Origin: Siderastrea radians
Lineage: Eukaryota > Cnidaria > Anthozoa > Scleractinia > Rhizangiidae
Direction of reading: 5' to 3'
DNA length: 64,000 nucleotides
Assembly (NCBI GenBank): GCA_964017195.1
Contig: OZ024891.1
Location: 6,535,994 to 6,599,993, forward strand
A program made the position numbers and the translations under genes. The notes beneath the pieces were generated by a model that was not told the origin of the DNA, made no database searches, and worked only from the letters and a program-made list of their open reading frames with translations. Positions within the stretch are counted from its first letter, which is position 1, and every line of letters starts with the position of its first letter. Below, one piece after another: positions 1 through 11,402 of the stretch.

Positions 1-15
1 GGGCGAATTCAATTT

Positions 16-387
16 CTAAGGACAATCTTTTGCGACCATGTGCCAATGTTCCAAGGACCTCCAGTTCACCGATTGTAGCACATCAAGTTCTTCTCGAAGA
101 ATGTCCGATCGTTGAACCGGCGACGAGATCGTGTCTAGAAATAAGCTATTTCTCGCAATATGGCGATCCTCCAGTTTTATGGCGATAGAAAGACAGGCCA
201 GGATCAGCTCTCTAAATGTAGAACTTTTCCTGTTTGAAGTTTTGTTCAAGTGTCACCAAAGTAGACTTTCTGCCAACAAAGCCGTTTCTTTCGGGTAGTC
301 ACAGGCACAAATTTCTTCCAAATATTCCCCAGCAAATTTTAGATCGCTCAAAGACAGGGTGGGATGTTTTTCTGCAATCCTGTCCAT
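16..387 (-). pseudogene. Cyclin N-terminal box with an in-frame stop
   Basis: Read on the minus strand from an ATG at 387, the frame gives a helix-rich sequence that fits the cyclin box: a start like LKFAGEYLEEIC, then KETALLAESLLW, then LILACLSIAIKLED, and DILREELDVLQSVNW. These match the usual ETL-LA-LLD, CL-IA-K-E and E--IL--L-W landmarks. One TGA at 253-255 interrupts the frame where cyclins normally carry the basic residue of the LLDRFL-type segment, so CGA to TGA is the simplest explanation. The frame ends at a TAG at 16-18, just after the first cyclin fold. There is no second fold and no obvious intron here. A GTGAGTAAG donor-like string lies at the ATG, so this could also be a mis-read exon region. 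I cannot assign a cyclin class. A decayed, possibly retroposed cyclin is the best reading. Confidence 0.5.
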
Positions 388-537
388 CTTACTCACTCGG
401 CGCAGCAGAGAAAGAGGCCAAATGCTCTATGTCGTCCGAATTTGTAGCGAACAAACATTTCCAAGCATGCTCTTGGAACGGAAAACGGTATGTGATTGGC
501 AGGCCATAACCAATCACTGCTAACTTGGGATAATGCT

Positions 538-2253
538 CTATCTTTTAGAATAGGATCCAAATTTTCTTGCTGCCCTGCTCAGGAGAGAGTTAGGTGTTCT
601 TCCCTCGTGAAAATGAAAATCGGGGTCCCTGAGAATCGCTTTCCACTGACTGAAGCCGTATCGCTTAAGTCCAGCTTTTAGATATTTGTCTTCCTCTGGA
701 GTGAACATCACATTTTTTCTTCCCGTGCCAATTTCTGTTTGTCTAGCGTATTGTGTTTTAGTGATCGTTTCGTCTTCGGCGTTTAGAGAACTATCGCTTT
801 TGTCAGCACTATGCTCTTGTAAAGAAGTTGACTTGTCTGAAAGTCTCGAGCGCACTTCCATTTCTAGCTCTGTTCCCTTGTCGCCGTGTAGTTTTTCCAA
901 ACATTTGTGCGCTTTACTAGCGACCTCGCGCGATCGTTGTTTTTGATAGTGAACCTTTACCACGACAAAGCTGTGTTTCTGGTCTTCGGAAACTGTGCTT
1001 TGCGCATTGCTGCCAAGATGTCTAGTACTTGCCGTCTCGACTATTTGTCGATAGCGAGTCGGGTGGACGTACTTGCCTGTTGCATCGAAGACCAGTTTAC
1101 TCATTAGTTCTCCTAGCTTGTTGTGTTGTCCTCCATTTCTCGTCACTAAAACATAATCACAGTTCGGCTTGAGCAGAGGGCGAATGTGATCGATGTAGCC
1201 ATCTGACACTTGCATGCTAGTCTTGGTCAGGTAAAGAAAATCAAAGCCATATTTTCCTGCTGTTTTGAACATTTTCTGATCAATAAATCCACCGTTAGTT
1301 TTAGCTTTGTTCACCATTTCAACAGTTAAATACTGATATGTCATCGGGCGCGAGCCTTTAACCTTGATGAACAAATATACGGCGAGAAATTTGGTAGCAA
1401 AAGATAAGTCAAATGGGGATATCGAACCTGGATTATCCTTGCATGACTTCAGCACGCTTTCGTATCGCGGCAAGTATCGCCCCACGACTTCCAAGAGCTC
1501 TTCGAGCGTGCCCCAGTGTCCCTTGGCTTCTAAGGCGTCGATATCGAGTTCGCTAGTCCATTGTAATCGCATCATCTTGGAGACGGTTTTGCGCACTTTT
1601 TCCAAGTACAGTTCTGTACAAGTTAACCCTCTTAATACCGATTCCGAAGCTCCATTAACTTTTCTGAAATCCCCCAGTTCTGCAATGGAGTCCAAGTAGC
1701 CTATGCGCCCTGCATGCCCGAGATTCCACTCATCTTGTATCATGTCAACAAATTTGAGAAGGATATTAGGCGAACATAGACTAAAGTCAACGATTTCAAA
1801 TGTGAGATCCTCGTCGTCTGCGCAACAGAATTTAAGAAATTTCAAACACCTGCTGACAATTTGGTGTGCTTGCCGATCGCTTTTACAACCACCACCATTG
1901 CCGGTAAGCCAGGACAAGAAATCTTGAGCGATTTTGCTTGACATGTCAAAAGAGAGAGCTCGTCTGATTTTAAGTGAAGTCTTGTCATCATTGGCGTCAT
2001 TTTCGTTGCTTTGTTGTTGGCATGCTTCAGGCTGAGTAATGTTTGGCTTTTCGTCGAAATAAAAGTACCAACGGTGTTTGTTCTTGGCGTGTTTTCTGCA
2101 GCCTCTTTGTGTGGTAAATCCATCATGCTTACAGCCTTGCACTGGGCAGTGAAAAAGACCATCAGAGTCGTCTTCTTCTAAGTGAAGCCTTTTGGGTTTA
2201 GGCGACGCGTTTGGTAGTTTTGACCAGTCGATTTCCACTCGTCTTTTACTCAT
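538..2253 (-). CDS. C2H2 finger / Crypton-like tyrosine recombinase / Myb protein
   Basis: Intact 571-residue single-exon ORF. Residues about 36-60 form a C2H2 finger (C36, C41, H55, H60). Residues about 100-290 are helical and fit the N-terminal core-binding part of a tyrosine recombinase. The catalytic part follows, with R302 in SRPMTYQYL, H397-P-T-R400, H427-S and a candidate nucleophile Y436 in HYQK. This order, R...HxxR...H...Y, is that of Crypton-type recombinases. An acidic, polar linker (about 460-510) leads to a Myb/SANT-like domain at 515-565 (FTPEED...W537...GRTPNSLLSR). Known for the family: Cryptons move by recombinase without RNA or terminal repeats, and some copies became host genes. 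From sequence alone I cannot tell a live mobile copy from a domesticated one. The lack of disabling changes argues for recent activity or selection. The upstream 400 bp carry clustered GGAAC palindromes. Confidence 0.75.
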   Translation of the reverse strand: MSKRRVEIDWSKLPNASPKPKRLHLEEDDSDGLFHCPVQGCKHDGFTTQRGCRKHAKNKHRWYFYFDEKPNITQPEACQQQSNENDANDDKTSLKIRRALSFDMSSKIAQDFLSWLTGNGGGCKSDRQAHQIVSRCLKFLKFCCADDEDLTFEIVDFSLCSPNILLKFVDMIQDEWNLGHAGRIGYLDSIAELGDFRKVNGASESVLRGLTCTELYLEKVRKTVSKMMRLQWTSELDIDALEAKGHWGTLEELLEVVGRYLPRYESVLKSCKDNPGSISPFDLSFATKFLAVYLFIKVKGSRPMTYQYLTVEMVNKAKTNGGFIDQKMFKTAGKYGFDFLYLTKTSMQVSDGYIDHIRPLLKPNCDYVLVTRNGGQHNKLGELMSKLVFDATGKYVHPTRYRQIVETASTRHLGSNAQSTVSEDQKHSFVVVKVHYQKQRSREVASKAHKCLEKLHGDKGTELEMEVRSRLSDKSTSLQEHSADKSDSSLNAEDETITKTQYARQTEIGTGRKNVMFTPEEDKYLKAGLKRYGFSQWKAILRDPDFHFHEGRTPNSLLSRAARKFGSYSKR

Positions 2254-2511
2254 CTTTTAAGATCTGATATTGTGAAGTTTCTCACGAGACTACTGTATTT
2301 ATACCAAATAGCTGACTTGGTATCCACTCGATATCTGGCCCGTTTTCTACACAATAAAACCAAACAAAGTAGCAGACAAAGGAACAAAGGGACAAGTCTC
2401 ATCTTGTTCAAACCTGCCCTAACGTGATTAAACATGTATCAGACAAGCCAAGGCTAAAAATTAAATTTGCCCTTGAGCATGTTAGACTGACAAACTAAAA
2501 TCAGAACTTGC

Positions 2512-2877
2512 GTTCCTGTTGACTAGAACTGTGTTCCTAAAAATAGGAACCATCGTTCCCAAATTGTTCATAAGAAAATACTTAAACGGAACAATCGTTC
2601 CTCGTTATTGAACTCCGGAACTTAGTGTACTGGTTAAAAGGAACAAATTGTTTGAAATTCGGAATCATTTAAAAAGGACCATTTGTTGCTAAAAAGATCA
2701 AAACGGAACAAAGAGTTCCCTTTATTCCAAATAAAAAAGGAACCTCGTGTTCACATTTATGTCAAAAGGAACCCTTTGTTCCGAATTCAGACATGGTTGT
2801 TCTTATTTTTTATTTCGGCCTAAATAAAAGTTCCTTTAGGTGTATTCAGAGTTTGTTCCTAAAGCGATAAGAGGAAC
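2512..2877. promoter_or_regulatory. Cluster of 16 GGAAC/GTTCC motifs, four as inverted pairs
   Basis: Sixteen exact GGAAC or GTTCC pentamers start at 2512, 2533, 2546, 2555, 2588, 2597, 2617, 2640, 2705, 2715, 2739, 2768, 2778, 2830, 2855 and 2873. Chance would give about one in this length. Four sets are inverted pairs with 4-5 nt between arms: 2546-2559, 2588-2601, 2705-2719 and 2768-2782. The cluster begins about 260 bp upstream of the start codon of the recombinase/Myb gene. It could be a protein-binding array (the encoded Myb or zinc-finger domain is an obvious candidate), a subterminal repeat of the element that carries the gene, or a decayed minisatellite. Function is inferred; the motif enrichment is directly visible. 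Confidence 0.6.
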
Positions 2878-4874
2878 AAAACAGTAAAGCTCGCAGAACA
2901 GTACCTTTTCCAGAAAGCCATTATTTTTCGAGTTGCATCAGTTAAAATCATAATTTGAAAACTTGTTTATTTAAGCAATATGCCAACAAGGCGGGCAAAA
3001 AAATATCGAAGAAAAACGTTGTTTTTAGAGCCAAAATTTCTGCTGTCATCGATTTTGGGGAATGCATATGAGCATTTAACGAAGTCTCAATGCTCTTACA
3101 ATGTAATCATAAATAACTATAAAAAATGAAACATCATAATAATCCAGTACAACTTGTAAAAACTACTATAAGGTTAGACATAGACATAAAAAAGGAAAAA
3201 GTGAAAAAGAACATGGCTAAAAAAGATAGGTTTTTAGTTCACTTCTCCACTGACGCAGCACAGCAGTTTCTTTAGGGAAACTGAACCCTTTACTCATTTG
3301 TATTTCGACTCTATCAGAGGTTTTCGTGTGGCCACTGATGTTTAGAAAACGTGGTGGGTGGGGGGGGGGGGGTGGGGTATACATCAAGACTCAATTGGAA
3401 AATCATCACGGCCACAAGTGTTTTTACGATTTTGAAAATATTTCTATGCCGGGTATCTCCATGTGCCAATGCACTTGTTCAAAGTGTGAAACCTTGGCTA
3501 TAATTGCCTTGAACAGTGTTCAATATTGGAGGTAATAGATGAGGTTTCCTGACTGCGGCAGCATCAAAGATCTCTTCACAAGGGGTTCCTCTTAATCTTT
3601 CGCGGCTCGGTCTTTCGTTGGCAACGAGGATTGAGCGAAAAAAATCCTCCTATAACCAGAGTAGTGAATACAATGAAATTCGAGAAAGTAAACCGTTATA
3701 TGGTGTGAAATTTGGCATTAAACAACGCGGCTGAATAAATCTGGTTATTTTGGGGCATCGAATGTGACTGCTGATGATCAGTTTTCTCCTCACTGGTAAC
3801 TTAGCAACCAACATGGCCCGTGAAAATTTTACTCACTGCTTTTGTTTGGTCGCTAGTATGTATTCTCCCATGCAGCGGTTTCATTTGCAAAAACTAATTA
3901 AAAAACTCCTGATCAGTAAAATACAATATATAATACACAGCTAGTTACAGCTTGAGTGGTAGCAGTGAGGCAAACTACAGCGGTAGGTATGCAATAACGT
4001 ATTATTGTAAAAGGTACGAAATATATATGTTTACGTTATGTTTACACTTAAATTATCATGAACGATAGCTTAAACAAAATAAAATGAAATGAAGTTGAAT
4101 GCCAACTGGGAATATATTTTGAAAATAAATTTCTCCTTCATTTAAATACCAGTTGCGCTTCTTTAGGTGAAAATGTTTCATCAGATTAAACGAAATCTTA
4201 AAACAATAGTTAAGTAACATCAAAAATCACCTAAAAGGTAATGACTTTTAACACACGTGAAATAGGGAAGATTGGGAAACATCCAATACAGCTTTTCCTT
4301 GCCTCTCAAACAACGACGACCGTTGAGCAAATGACGGCTGCTTATTTCTGTAGAAATGAAAGAGACCGTGTGACATTTACATATATTCCCGGTTGCTCAA
4401 AAAAAATTGTACAAATTTACCAATGCTGAGTTGACCTGCCTCAGTGGACATCGAATTTTTATTGAAACATATTTCAGCCTATAAATAATTCTGACTCACA
4501 ATATCTCAGTCAAAACAATGCTGCAGATGTTATTAAAGAACGCTGTACCAAAAATAGTCTTCAAGAATTGTTTCTTTGTTGTGGATACAAAAATTTGAAC
4601 TTATGGCCTTTCAAGATATACCGTGTAACGCGCAGCTAAACAAAAGCTTCTTGTTAAACTTAAAATAGTAATTGCCCAGTGCTCATTGAATTTTCTAATA
4701 GTCATTTTTGTATAACTGAAACTGAATTTTTTTTTGACGCTCTAGGCAACTTTTTTTTTAAATTAAGAAAGTGAAATTACATAATTACTGAAAAAGAAAA
4801 AGAGACAAGAAAGAGACGTTTTTCTTATAGAACTCTTCTGGCAATCGAACGTGTTTTACGTGTTCAATTATAAA
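2878..4874. other. Gene-poor AT-rich stretch
   Basis: No ORF here looks like a gene. The only marked feature is a G-rich run at about 3353-3378. The rest is AT-rich with short A/T homopolymers. Confidence 0.5.
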
Positions 4875-7800
4875 CAGCTGGCGACCGGGAAAACTAAACC
4901 CCATCAACATATTGGCACATGTCTAAATTTTCATATTCCGTGGGTGTATGTCACGCACCCCGATTCTCCGATTTCAAAATGAAAATAATATAGGAAAGTT
5001 GGTCATGATTAATCAAGATATGTTAATTGCGACCAGTGTTTCACAAAGCAAAAAATGTAACTGTTATGATATTTTAACTAGATGCCTACATGGGGTCCAA
5101 ATACATGCTATAATAATTGATACCTGAGCATTGTTTATCCACAATTACGTGATCTTAAGCTAAGGAGAATGTAAACGGTAAGCAAATGGTCGAATCCAAT
5201 GTTTGTAGAATTGACGCTGGCAGTGAAATTTCGTGGGTTGTCACAGTTTTGGTAGCCATTAAGTTGTGGGAGTCTAGTGTACAATGATCTTTGAAAAATT
5301 TAATTGTCAAAAAATTTATGAATTGAAAACTCGCAATATTAAGCAGACGTTTTAAGTGAACAAATGTGAGGGATGTAGACGCTAGGAAGCGTTCAGTTAC
5401 GTTTTTTAGTATTCCCTAAAATTTCAGTATAAATTTAACCCGGATCATGACAATAAGGCGTATGGTTCCCTTAGCGAATACAAGTAATTTGTAGGGTGTT
5501 TGCCTAAAGGATTCCAAAATGCAGGAACAACGGGTCATATCATATGATATCGATTTCGGTCAGCAGTCAAGTGCTTTTCGGCGCTGAATATTCTTCAGGC
5601 CAGCCATGGGACTTTGATCTCATGAAGGAAAGTTTCAGAAAAGAGTTAACGCTGTTTGACAGACAAGGGAGGGCAATAACTATGCTATATTTTGTCAGTT
5701 ATATTGATCACGAAAAGAAGTATCATGTAGACGCACGATCCAAAGAAATTTATGGAAGCATATTTTCTACTCACTTCGGTTAGCAATTGACATGTCCAAT
5801 CTTTAAAAGAACTAAAGGCTAAGTGAACCTTTATTTTCCAAGAGGTGAGGTTCAAAGCGTAAAATAGAGTGCCATGCCGCATTTATGAAGCCGCATTTAT
5901 AAAGCCGCATTTAATAATTGATGGCCTCACACACGTGTATAATTCATGTGAGCATTTCTTCGTTTTGAAATGAAAAATAATCATGTTTAAACACGAAAAA
6001 CAGTCCAGCTGTTACAAAAAAGAGTCTGGGGATACTTATAATTTATATAAGTTTAAGAATACCAGGATTCATGTTTTGATTTTGTTCTCCTAACTAGTAA
6101 GTGTTTTACTCTCTGATCGCTCCTTAGCAACCTGAATGTCCCTTCAAACTTCCATCACATCAAAATTCTCTTTTTAGCTCTGCCTTTATTGCTTTTATTG
6201 CGGTTCATTACAGAAGCAAGACTGTAGTAATTGGTCACCGTTCTAACGATATAAACACTACTAGTGGGATCAGTGGCCAGTGGCCAGTCGCCAGAAAAAG
6301 AAGGTGAGTTAATTAAAGTTTAAAATTTCTTCACTTAAAGTTTCATGCACGCAAAATTAAAACGGCGCACTTTGCAACGACAGGTCATGCGACAACTAAA
6401 ATACTCACGCAAGCTTTTACCAGATGGTAAAACTCTTCATAAAAAAAATCTGCGGTGGAAGGTAAAAGTAGCTAAAGTAGCAGGGGCACCCAACGGTTCG
6501 TTTCGGGGAACATCTGCTCGGAAGGCCTTAAATCGCCTGAGATATTCACATTTGATTGCAGTGAAAGCTGGAGGTTTCTTCGGCTAAACATCACGTCGGA
6601 CTTCCGTAACATGAGGACCTATTAGTTCCTGTTGTTTTCAGAGGGACAAATATGTCGTTTAGAGTGCAAAATAAGGCCAGCTAGCATTTTGGGAGAACCA
6701 TCAGCAGCTCGGAAATTCGGCGGATAGGATTCTGTTTCCTACAATTTTCTGTGGCCTAATTTTTCAGCTAAACAATCCGACCAGAAAAATCAGTATTAGC
6801 TTACGCAAATATACCTTTAAAAAGCTCTGAAACAATCTAAGAAAGCAGAAAAGGACATTTCAAGTATTTTGCTAAAATTTTCTCGTTGGGTGACCCTGAA
6901 GTAGGCTATTTCGTTCCTCTAAACTGTTTGTTAAGCTGATGTTATCTTAACTTACCTACATGTAAGAGCTGCGGTTTGCCGGAGGGTCCGTTCTGCATCA
7001 GCTGAACTCAGTTGTATTTTGTCTTATGAAGAAGGCTGCAGAATAAACAACAAAAAAAGCCATTTAGTTTTCGAACGAACTGCACAGTGTGACAATATTT
7101 TGAAAAAAAAAAGGAAAAACGGCTTTCTTAACGCACCTGGCTTATTGGAATTTCTTGAAAAATTTAAGCTCTTGAACAGCGGCACTTCCAACTCTTAGCT
7201 GGCTTGTTTGACTTAGAGAGACCGACTTAGCTGTGTTGTCAGTATCAAAACAAACGAACCAAACGAATAGGCTCAGAAGTATATTTTGGGTAGCACTGTA
7301 GGAGCTACTCGGTTTTGTTGCTTTGTTTAGCTCCAATAACTAAAGAAATTAAACATTTCTTTTTTGTGTATTATGTATTTATGTTATGTCTATCTCTGTT
7401 ATGTGTGTCATGCGTCCTCCACCCGAATTAACCGTGGCTTGTTCCGTTATGCCAACGATGGTTTGACATGAAGACAGCTTGCAGATTTAATCCTTACACC
7501 TGGAAAGAATTTACCTCATCAAATTGAACTGTAAGGTTTGTACGCAACTTTGATACAGTTTGACTGTAAAATAATGACGTAAGTGTGGCACACCGCTTGT
7601 TTAGCCAAATAATTGAACAAGCAGGGCTCTTAGACCTAGGGTCTGGCACATGAATCTACTCTGCGTGGATGGAATGTTAGTCCATCGCCCGTCATTTCCA
7701 GCATTTTGTTAAATCTGTTCACCGCGTAATCGTTCGCTCCGTTTACTGCCAGTGAAGTAAAATAATTACCCCTCTCCCCCCCGAAAAAAAAAAAAGTTGA

Positions 7801-8520
7801 GAATGAGTTTAAACACCCACCAGCGAGACAAAAGAGCAATTCAGTTTAACATAAGCGAAGGAGTTCTTAGACGAATACTTTATTGCGTTTTCGGCCCGGT
7901 ATACTTCTACTGTTACGAATTGGACGGGTGATAATCTTCGAAAGTAAGTATATATACTTTTTAGGTTTGACGTGTGTTCCTTATTTATGTTTTTCTCTCC
8001 GTGATATAATGTGTATCATATTTAAATTTTTCTAAAATTTATATGCGGTGAATAGGCTTCTTTCAATATATCAAAATGAAACTTGACAATGGCGCCTGGC
8101 TAGAAAACAAAAACAATGGAAACTGAATAAACGTGCATAATTATTTCCCTTTTTTGCTATTGAGGCCTCGCTATAAAACCAGTTTTTAACATTCGAAAAG
8201 GAATTAAGTTCTTGCAGAATGCGGTGGCAAAAAGTGAAAAGTAGCGCACTTTAGCGAAGGTTTCCAAAGCAAAATACTTAGCAAATTAAATAAACACGAC
8301 ATCAATTTGACATTCAAAAATTGTCCGCCCCCTCAGCCGGAATAATCTGGTATCGCTCATTTTTGAGAGCTGAAGCAAAGTTATGGCAACGTAGCCTAAG
8401 AATACTCTCTCATGCGTTTACCAATATATTGTTGACGTAAAACTGAGAACTAGAAAAATAACAATATTTTAGAAATTAAAACTCCAAACCGCTTTTTATA
8501 AAACAAGTCTGACATTCTCT
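4875..8520. repeat. Diverged tandem duplication, copy 1
   Basis: Several blocks recur in the same order and orientation in copy 2: about 4875-5050 with 8778-8985, 5697-6420 with 8998-9705, 6930-7640 with 9840-10490, and 7795-8460 with 10570-11270. Identity looks roughly 85-90 percent by eye. Copy 1 is longer because it holds extra sequence around 5050-5690 and a 418-bp MITE at 6481-6898. One conserved segment is coding-like: 7835-7933 reads FNISEGVLRRILYCVFGPVY after an AG, and copy 2 gives nearly the same peptide. An ORF at 5544-5783 has no recognisable domain. I cannot name a gene; it may be an exon remnant or repeat-borne. Confidence 0.6.
6481..6898 (-). mobile_element. MITE with CAGGGGCACCCAACG terminal repeats
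   Basis: A 418-bp non-autonomous DNA element. The left end is CAGGGGCACCCAACG and the right end is its imperfect complement, CGTTGGGTGACCCTG. It is flanked by a 6-bp direct repeat, aagtag (6475-6480 and 6899-6904). Its interior matches the element at 47560-47975 in reverse orientation. It has no transposase. It is absent from the corresponding part of tandem copy 2. The ORF crossing its left border is not a gene. Confidence 0.8.
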
Positions 8521-8777
8521 CCTTAGTTACGGGTAGACAGTCAAGTGAGTGTGTTGTGGGTGTTTTAAACGCTTTTCTTGTGAACGCGCTCGCTAATATA
8601 AATATAGTTTGCGTTTGGAAGAGCCATTATACTGTGATAATTGAACTAACTTGTTCGGTTCGCATTGAACAGTATTTTTCTCGCTCTTTCTTCCTTCTCC
8701 TTTTTTCCCCCTTTTTTGTATTATGATGAGCCTCGCCTCCCGCCCGGTGCACAAACTTACAAACAAGCAGGGCTCAG

Positions 8778-11275
8778 CCAGCAGCTGGCGACCGGGAAGA
8801 CTACAGCCCACCAATATTGGTACTTTCATATTCCGTGGGTGTATGTCACGAACTCCGATTCTCCGATTCCCCAAAGAAAATAGTATGTATTTTATTACAT
8901 TTCTTAGAAAAGTTGGTCGTAATTTATCTGGATATGTTACTTGCGACTAGTGTTTCACAAAGCAAAAAATTATAACTGTTAGGATATTTTGACACTTATA
9001 TTGATCACGAAAAGAAGGATCACGTAGTCGCATGATCCAAAGAAATTTCAGATCGAAGAATATTTTTACCCACTTCGGTTAGCAATTGACTAGTCTGATC
9101 TTCAAAGAAGTAAAGGCTAAATGAACCTTCATTTTCCAACATGTGAGCTTCAAAGCATAATATAGAACGTCATAATCATCTTTAAAGCCGCATTTAATGA
9201 CTGATGGCCTCACGCACGTGTGTAATTCATGTGAGCATTTCTTCGTTTTAAAATGGGAAATAATCATGTTGAAACACGAAAAACAGTCTCAAGAGCTGTT
9301 AAAAAAAATAGCTTGGGATACTTACAACTTGTATAAGTTTAAGAATACCAGGATTCATGTTTTGATTTTGTTCTCTCAGTGTTTTACTATCTGATCGCTG
9401 CTTAGCAACCTGAATGTCCCTTCAAACTTCCATCGCATCAAAATTCTCTTTTAGCTCTGCCTTTATTGCTTTTATTGCGGTCTATTACAGAAGCAAGACT
9501 GTAGTAATTGGCCACCGTTCTAACGATATACTATATAAACACTACTAGTGGGATCAGTGGCCAGTGGTGGGTCGTCATAAAGAGAAGGTAAGTTAATAAG
9601 ATTAAAATTTCTGCACTTAAAGTTTCATGCGCGCAAACTTAAAGCGGAACTGTTTGCAAGGACATGCATGCGACAACTAAAATACTCGTGCAAGCTTTTG
9701 GCTTCCACTAGAAACAAAACATAGCAGCTGTGACGCTTGGGAAGTTATCAAACTTCAGCGACCATTGCTGCATCTACTTTGAACGCGTTTTTTGTGTTAT
9801 GGTGTCCAGCTGTATTTTGACTTCTTTCCTTTAAACTGTTTGTTTAGCTGATGTTATCTTAACTTACCTTCACGTAAGAGCCTCGGTTTGCCGGACGGTC
9901 CGTTCTGCTTCAGCTGAACTAAGTTGTATTTTGTCTAACGAGGAAGGCTGCAGAATAAACAACACTGGTCATTCAGTTTTCGAACGATCTGCATAACGTA
10001 ACAATATTTTGAAAACTCTCGCTTTCTTAACGCATCTGGCTTATTGGAATTTCTTGAATAATTAAAGCTCTTGAATAGCGGAACTTCCAACTGCTGGCTG
10101 GCTTGTTTGGTAACAGCTGACTTAGCTGTGTTGTCAGTATCAAAACAAACGAACCAAGCGAATAATCTCAGAAGTATATTTTGGGTAGCACTGTAGGAGC
10201 TACCCGGTTTTGTTGTTTCGTTTAGCTCCAATAACTTAAGATATTGTACATTTCTTTTTTGTGTATTATGTATTTATGTTACGTCTATCGCTGTTACGTG
10301 TGTCATGCGGCCTCTACCCGAATAAACTGTGGCTTGCTGCGTTGTGCCAACGATGGTTTGACATGAAGACAGCTTGCAGATTTAATCCTTACACCTGGCG
10401 GAAATTTACCTCATCAAATTGAACTGCAAAAATAATGAAAGTGTGACACACCGCTTGTTTAGCCAAACAATTTGAACAAGCAGGGAGCTTAGCCAGTGTC
10501 TGCAACATGAATCGACTATGTGAATTCTACTCTGCATGGATGGAAATGAATACCCCTCCCCCCCCAAAAAAAGGTGAGAATGAGTTTAAACACCCACCAG
10601 TGAGACAAAGGAGCAATTCAAAGTTTAATATAAGCGAAGGAGATCTTAGACGAATACTTTATTGCGTTTTCGGCCCGGTATACTTCGACTGTGGCGAATT
10701 AGACGGGCGCGGATAATCTTCCAAAGTATAAGGACATTTTTTTAGGCTTGATGTGTGCTGTTTACATTGATCTCTTAATGATATAAGTTGCATCATATTA
10801 AGCAACATCTCTTTTAGAACTTATATGCAGTGAATAGGCTTCTTTCAAAATATCAAAATGAAACTTGACAATGACCCCTGGCTAGAAGACAAAAACAATA
10901 GAAACTGAATAAACATGCATAGTTATTTCCTTTTTTTCTATTTTGGCCTCGCTATCAAACCAGTTTTTAAGTTATTAGGAACCAGTTTTTGACATTCGAC
11001 AAGGAAGTTCTTGCAGAATTCGGTGGTGAAAACTAAAAAGTAGTAGCGCTCTTTAGCGAAGGTTTCCAAAGCAAAACACTTAGCAAATTAAATTAATACG
11101 ATATCAATTTGACATTCAAAAATTGTCAGCCGGAATAATCATGCATCTCTCGTTTTTAAGACCAGAAGTACAGTTATGGCAATATCGCATAGGAATACTC
11201 GCTAATGCATTTACCATTATATTGTTGACGTACAATTGAGAACTATAAAAATAATAACATTTTGGAAATTTTTCG
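8778..11275. repeat. Diverged tandem duplication, copy 2
   Basis: Collinear counterpart of 4875-8520, lacking the MITE and about 600 bp of other sequence. The shared coding-like segment is at 10618-10716 (FNISEGDLRRILYCVFGPVY, then FDCGELDGRG and a stop). The frame is preserved in this 3' part in both copies, while a 2-nt difference just before it breaks the longer frame in copy 1. This would fit an exon beginning at the AG before TTTAA(C/T)ATAAG. No flanking exons were found, so no gene is called. Confidence 0.6.
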
Positions 11276-11280
11276 CGTTA

Positions 11281-11399
11281 GGCCTTGTTCAAACGTCGAA
11301 CTTTCGTTTGCCGAGCCTAATGCATATGAACAAAAGCTATTTCTTTTGCTAATTTGCATTAAGTTGGGCACATAAAAAGTTCCACGTTTGGACTAGGCC
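11281..11399. mobile_element. Harbinger-like MITE, 119 bp
   Basis: Terminal inverted repeats GGCCTTGTTCAAACGTCGAAC and GTTCCACGTTTGGACTAGGCC, flanked on both sides by TTA (11278-11280 and 11400-11402). A 3-bp TTA/TAA duplication is typical of PIF/Harbinger elements. No coding sequence. Confidence 0.7.
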
Positions 11400-11402
11400 T
11401 TA

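Noticed and set aside
6345..6587. 80-residue basic ORF resembling a small ribosomal-type protein
   Set aside because: Its second half is MITE sequence, and the first half is not kept open in the tandem copy.
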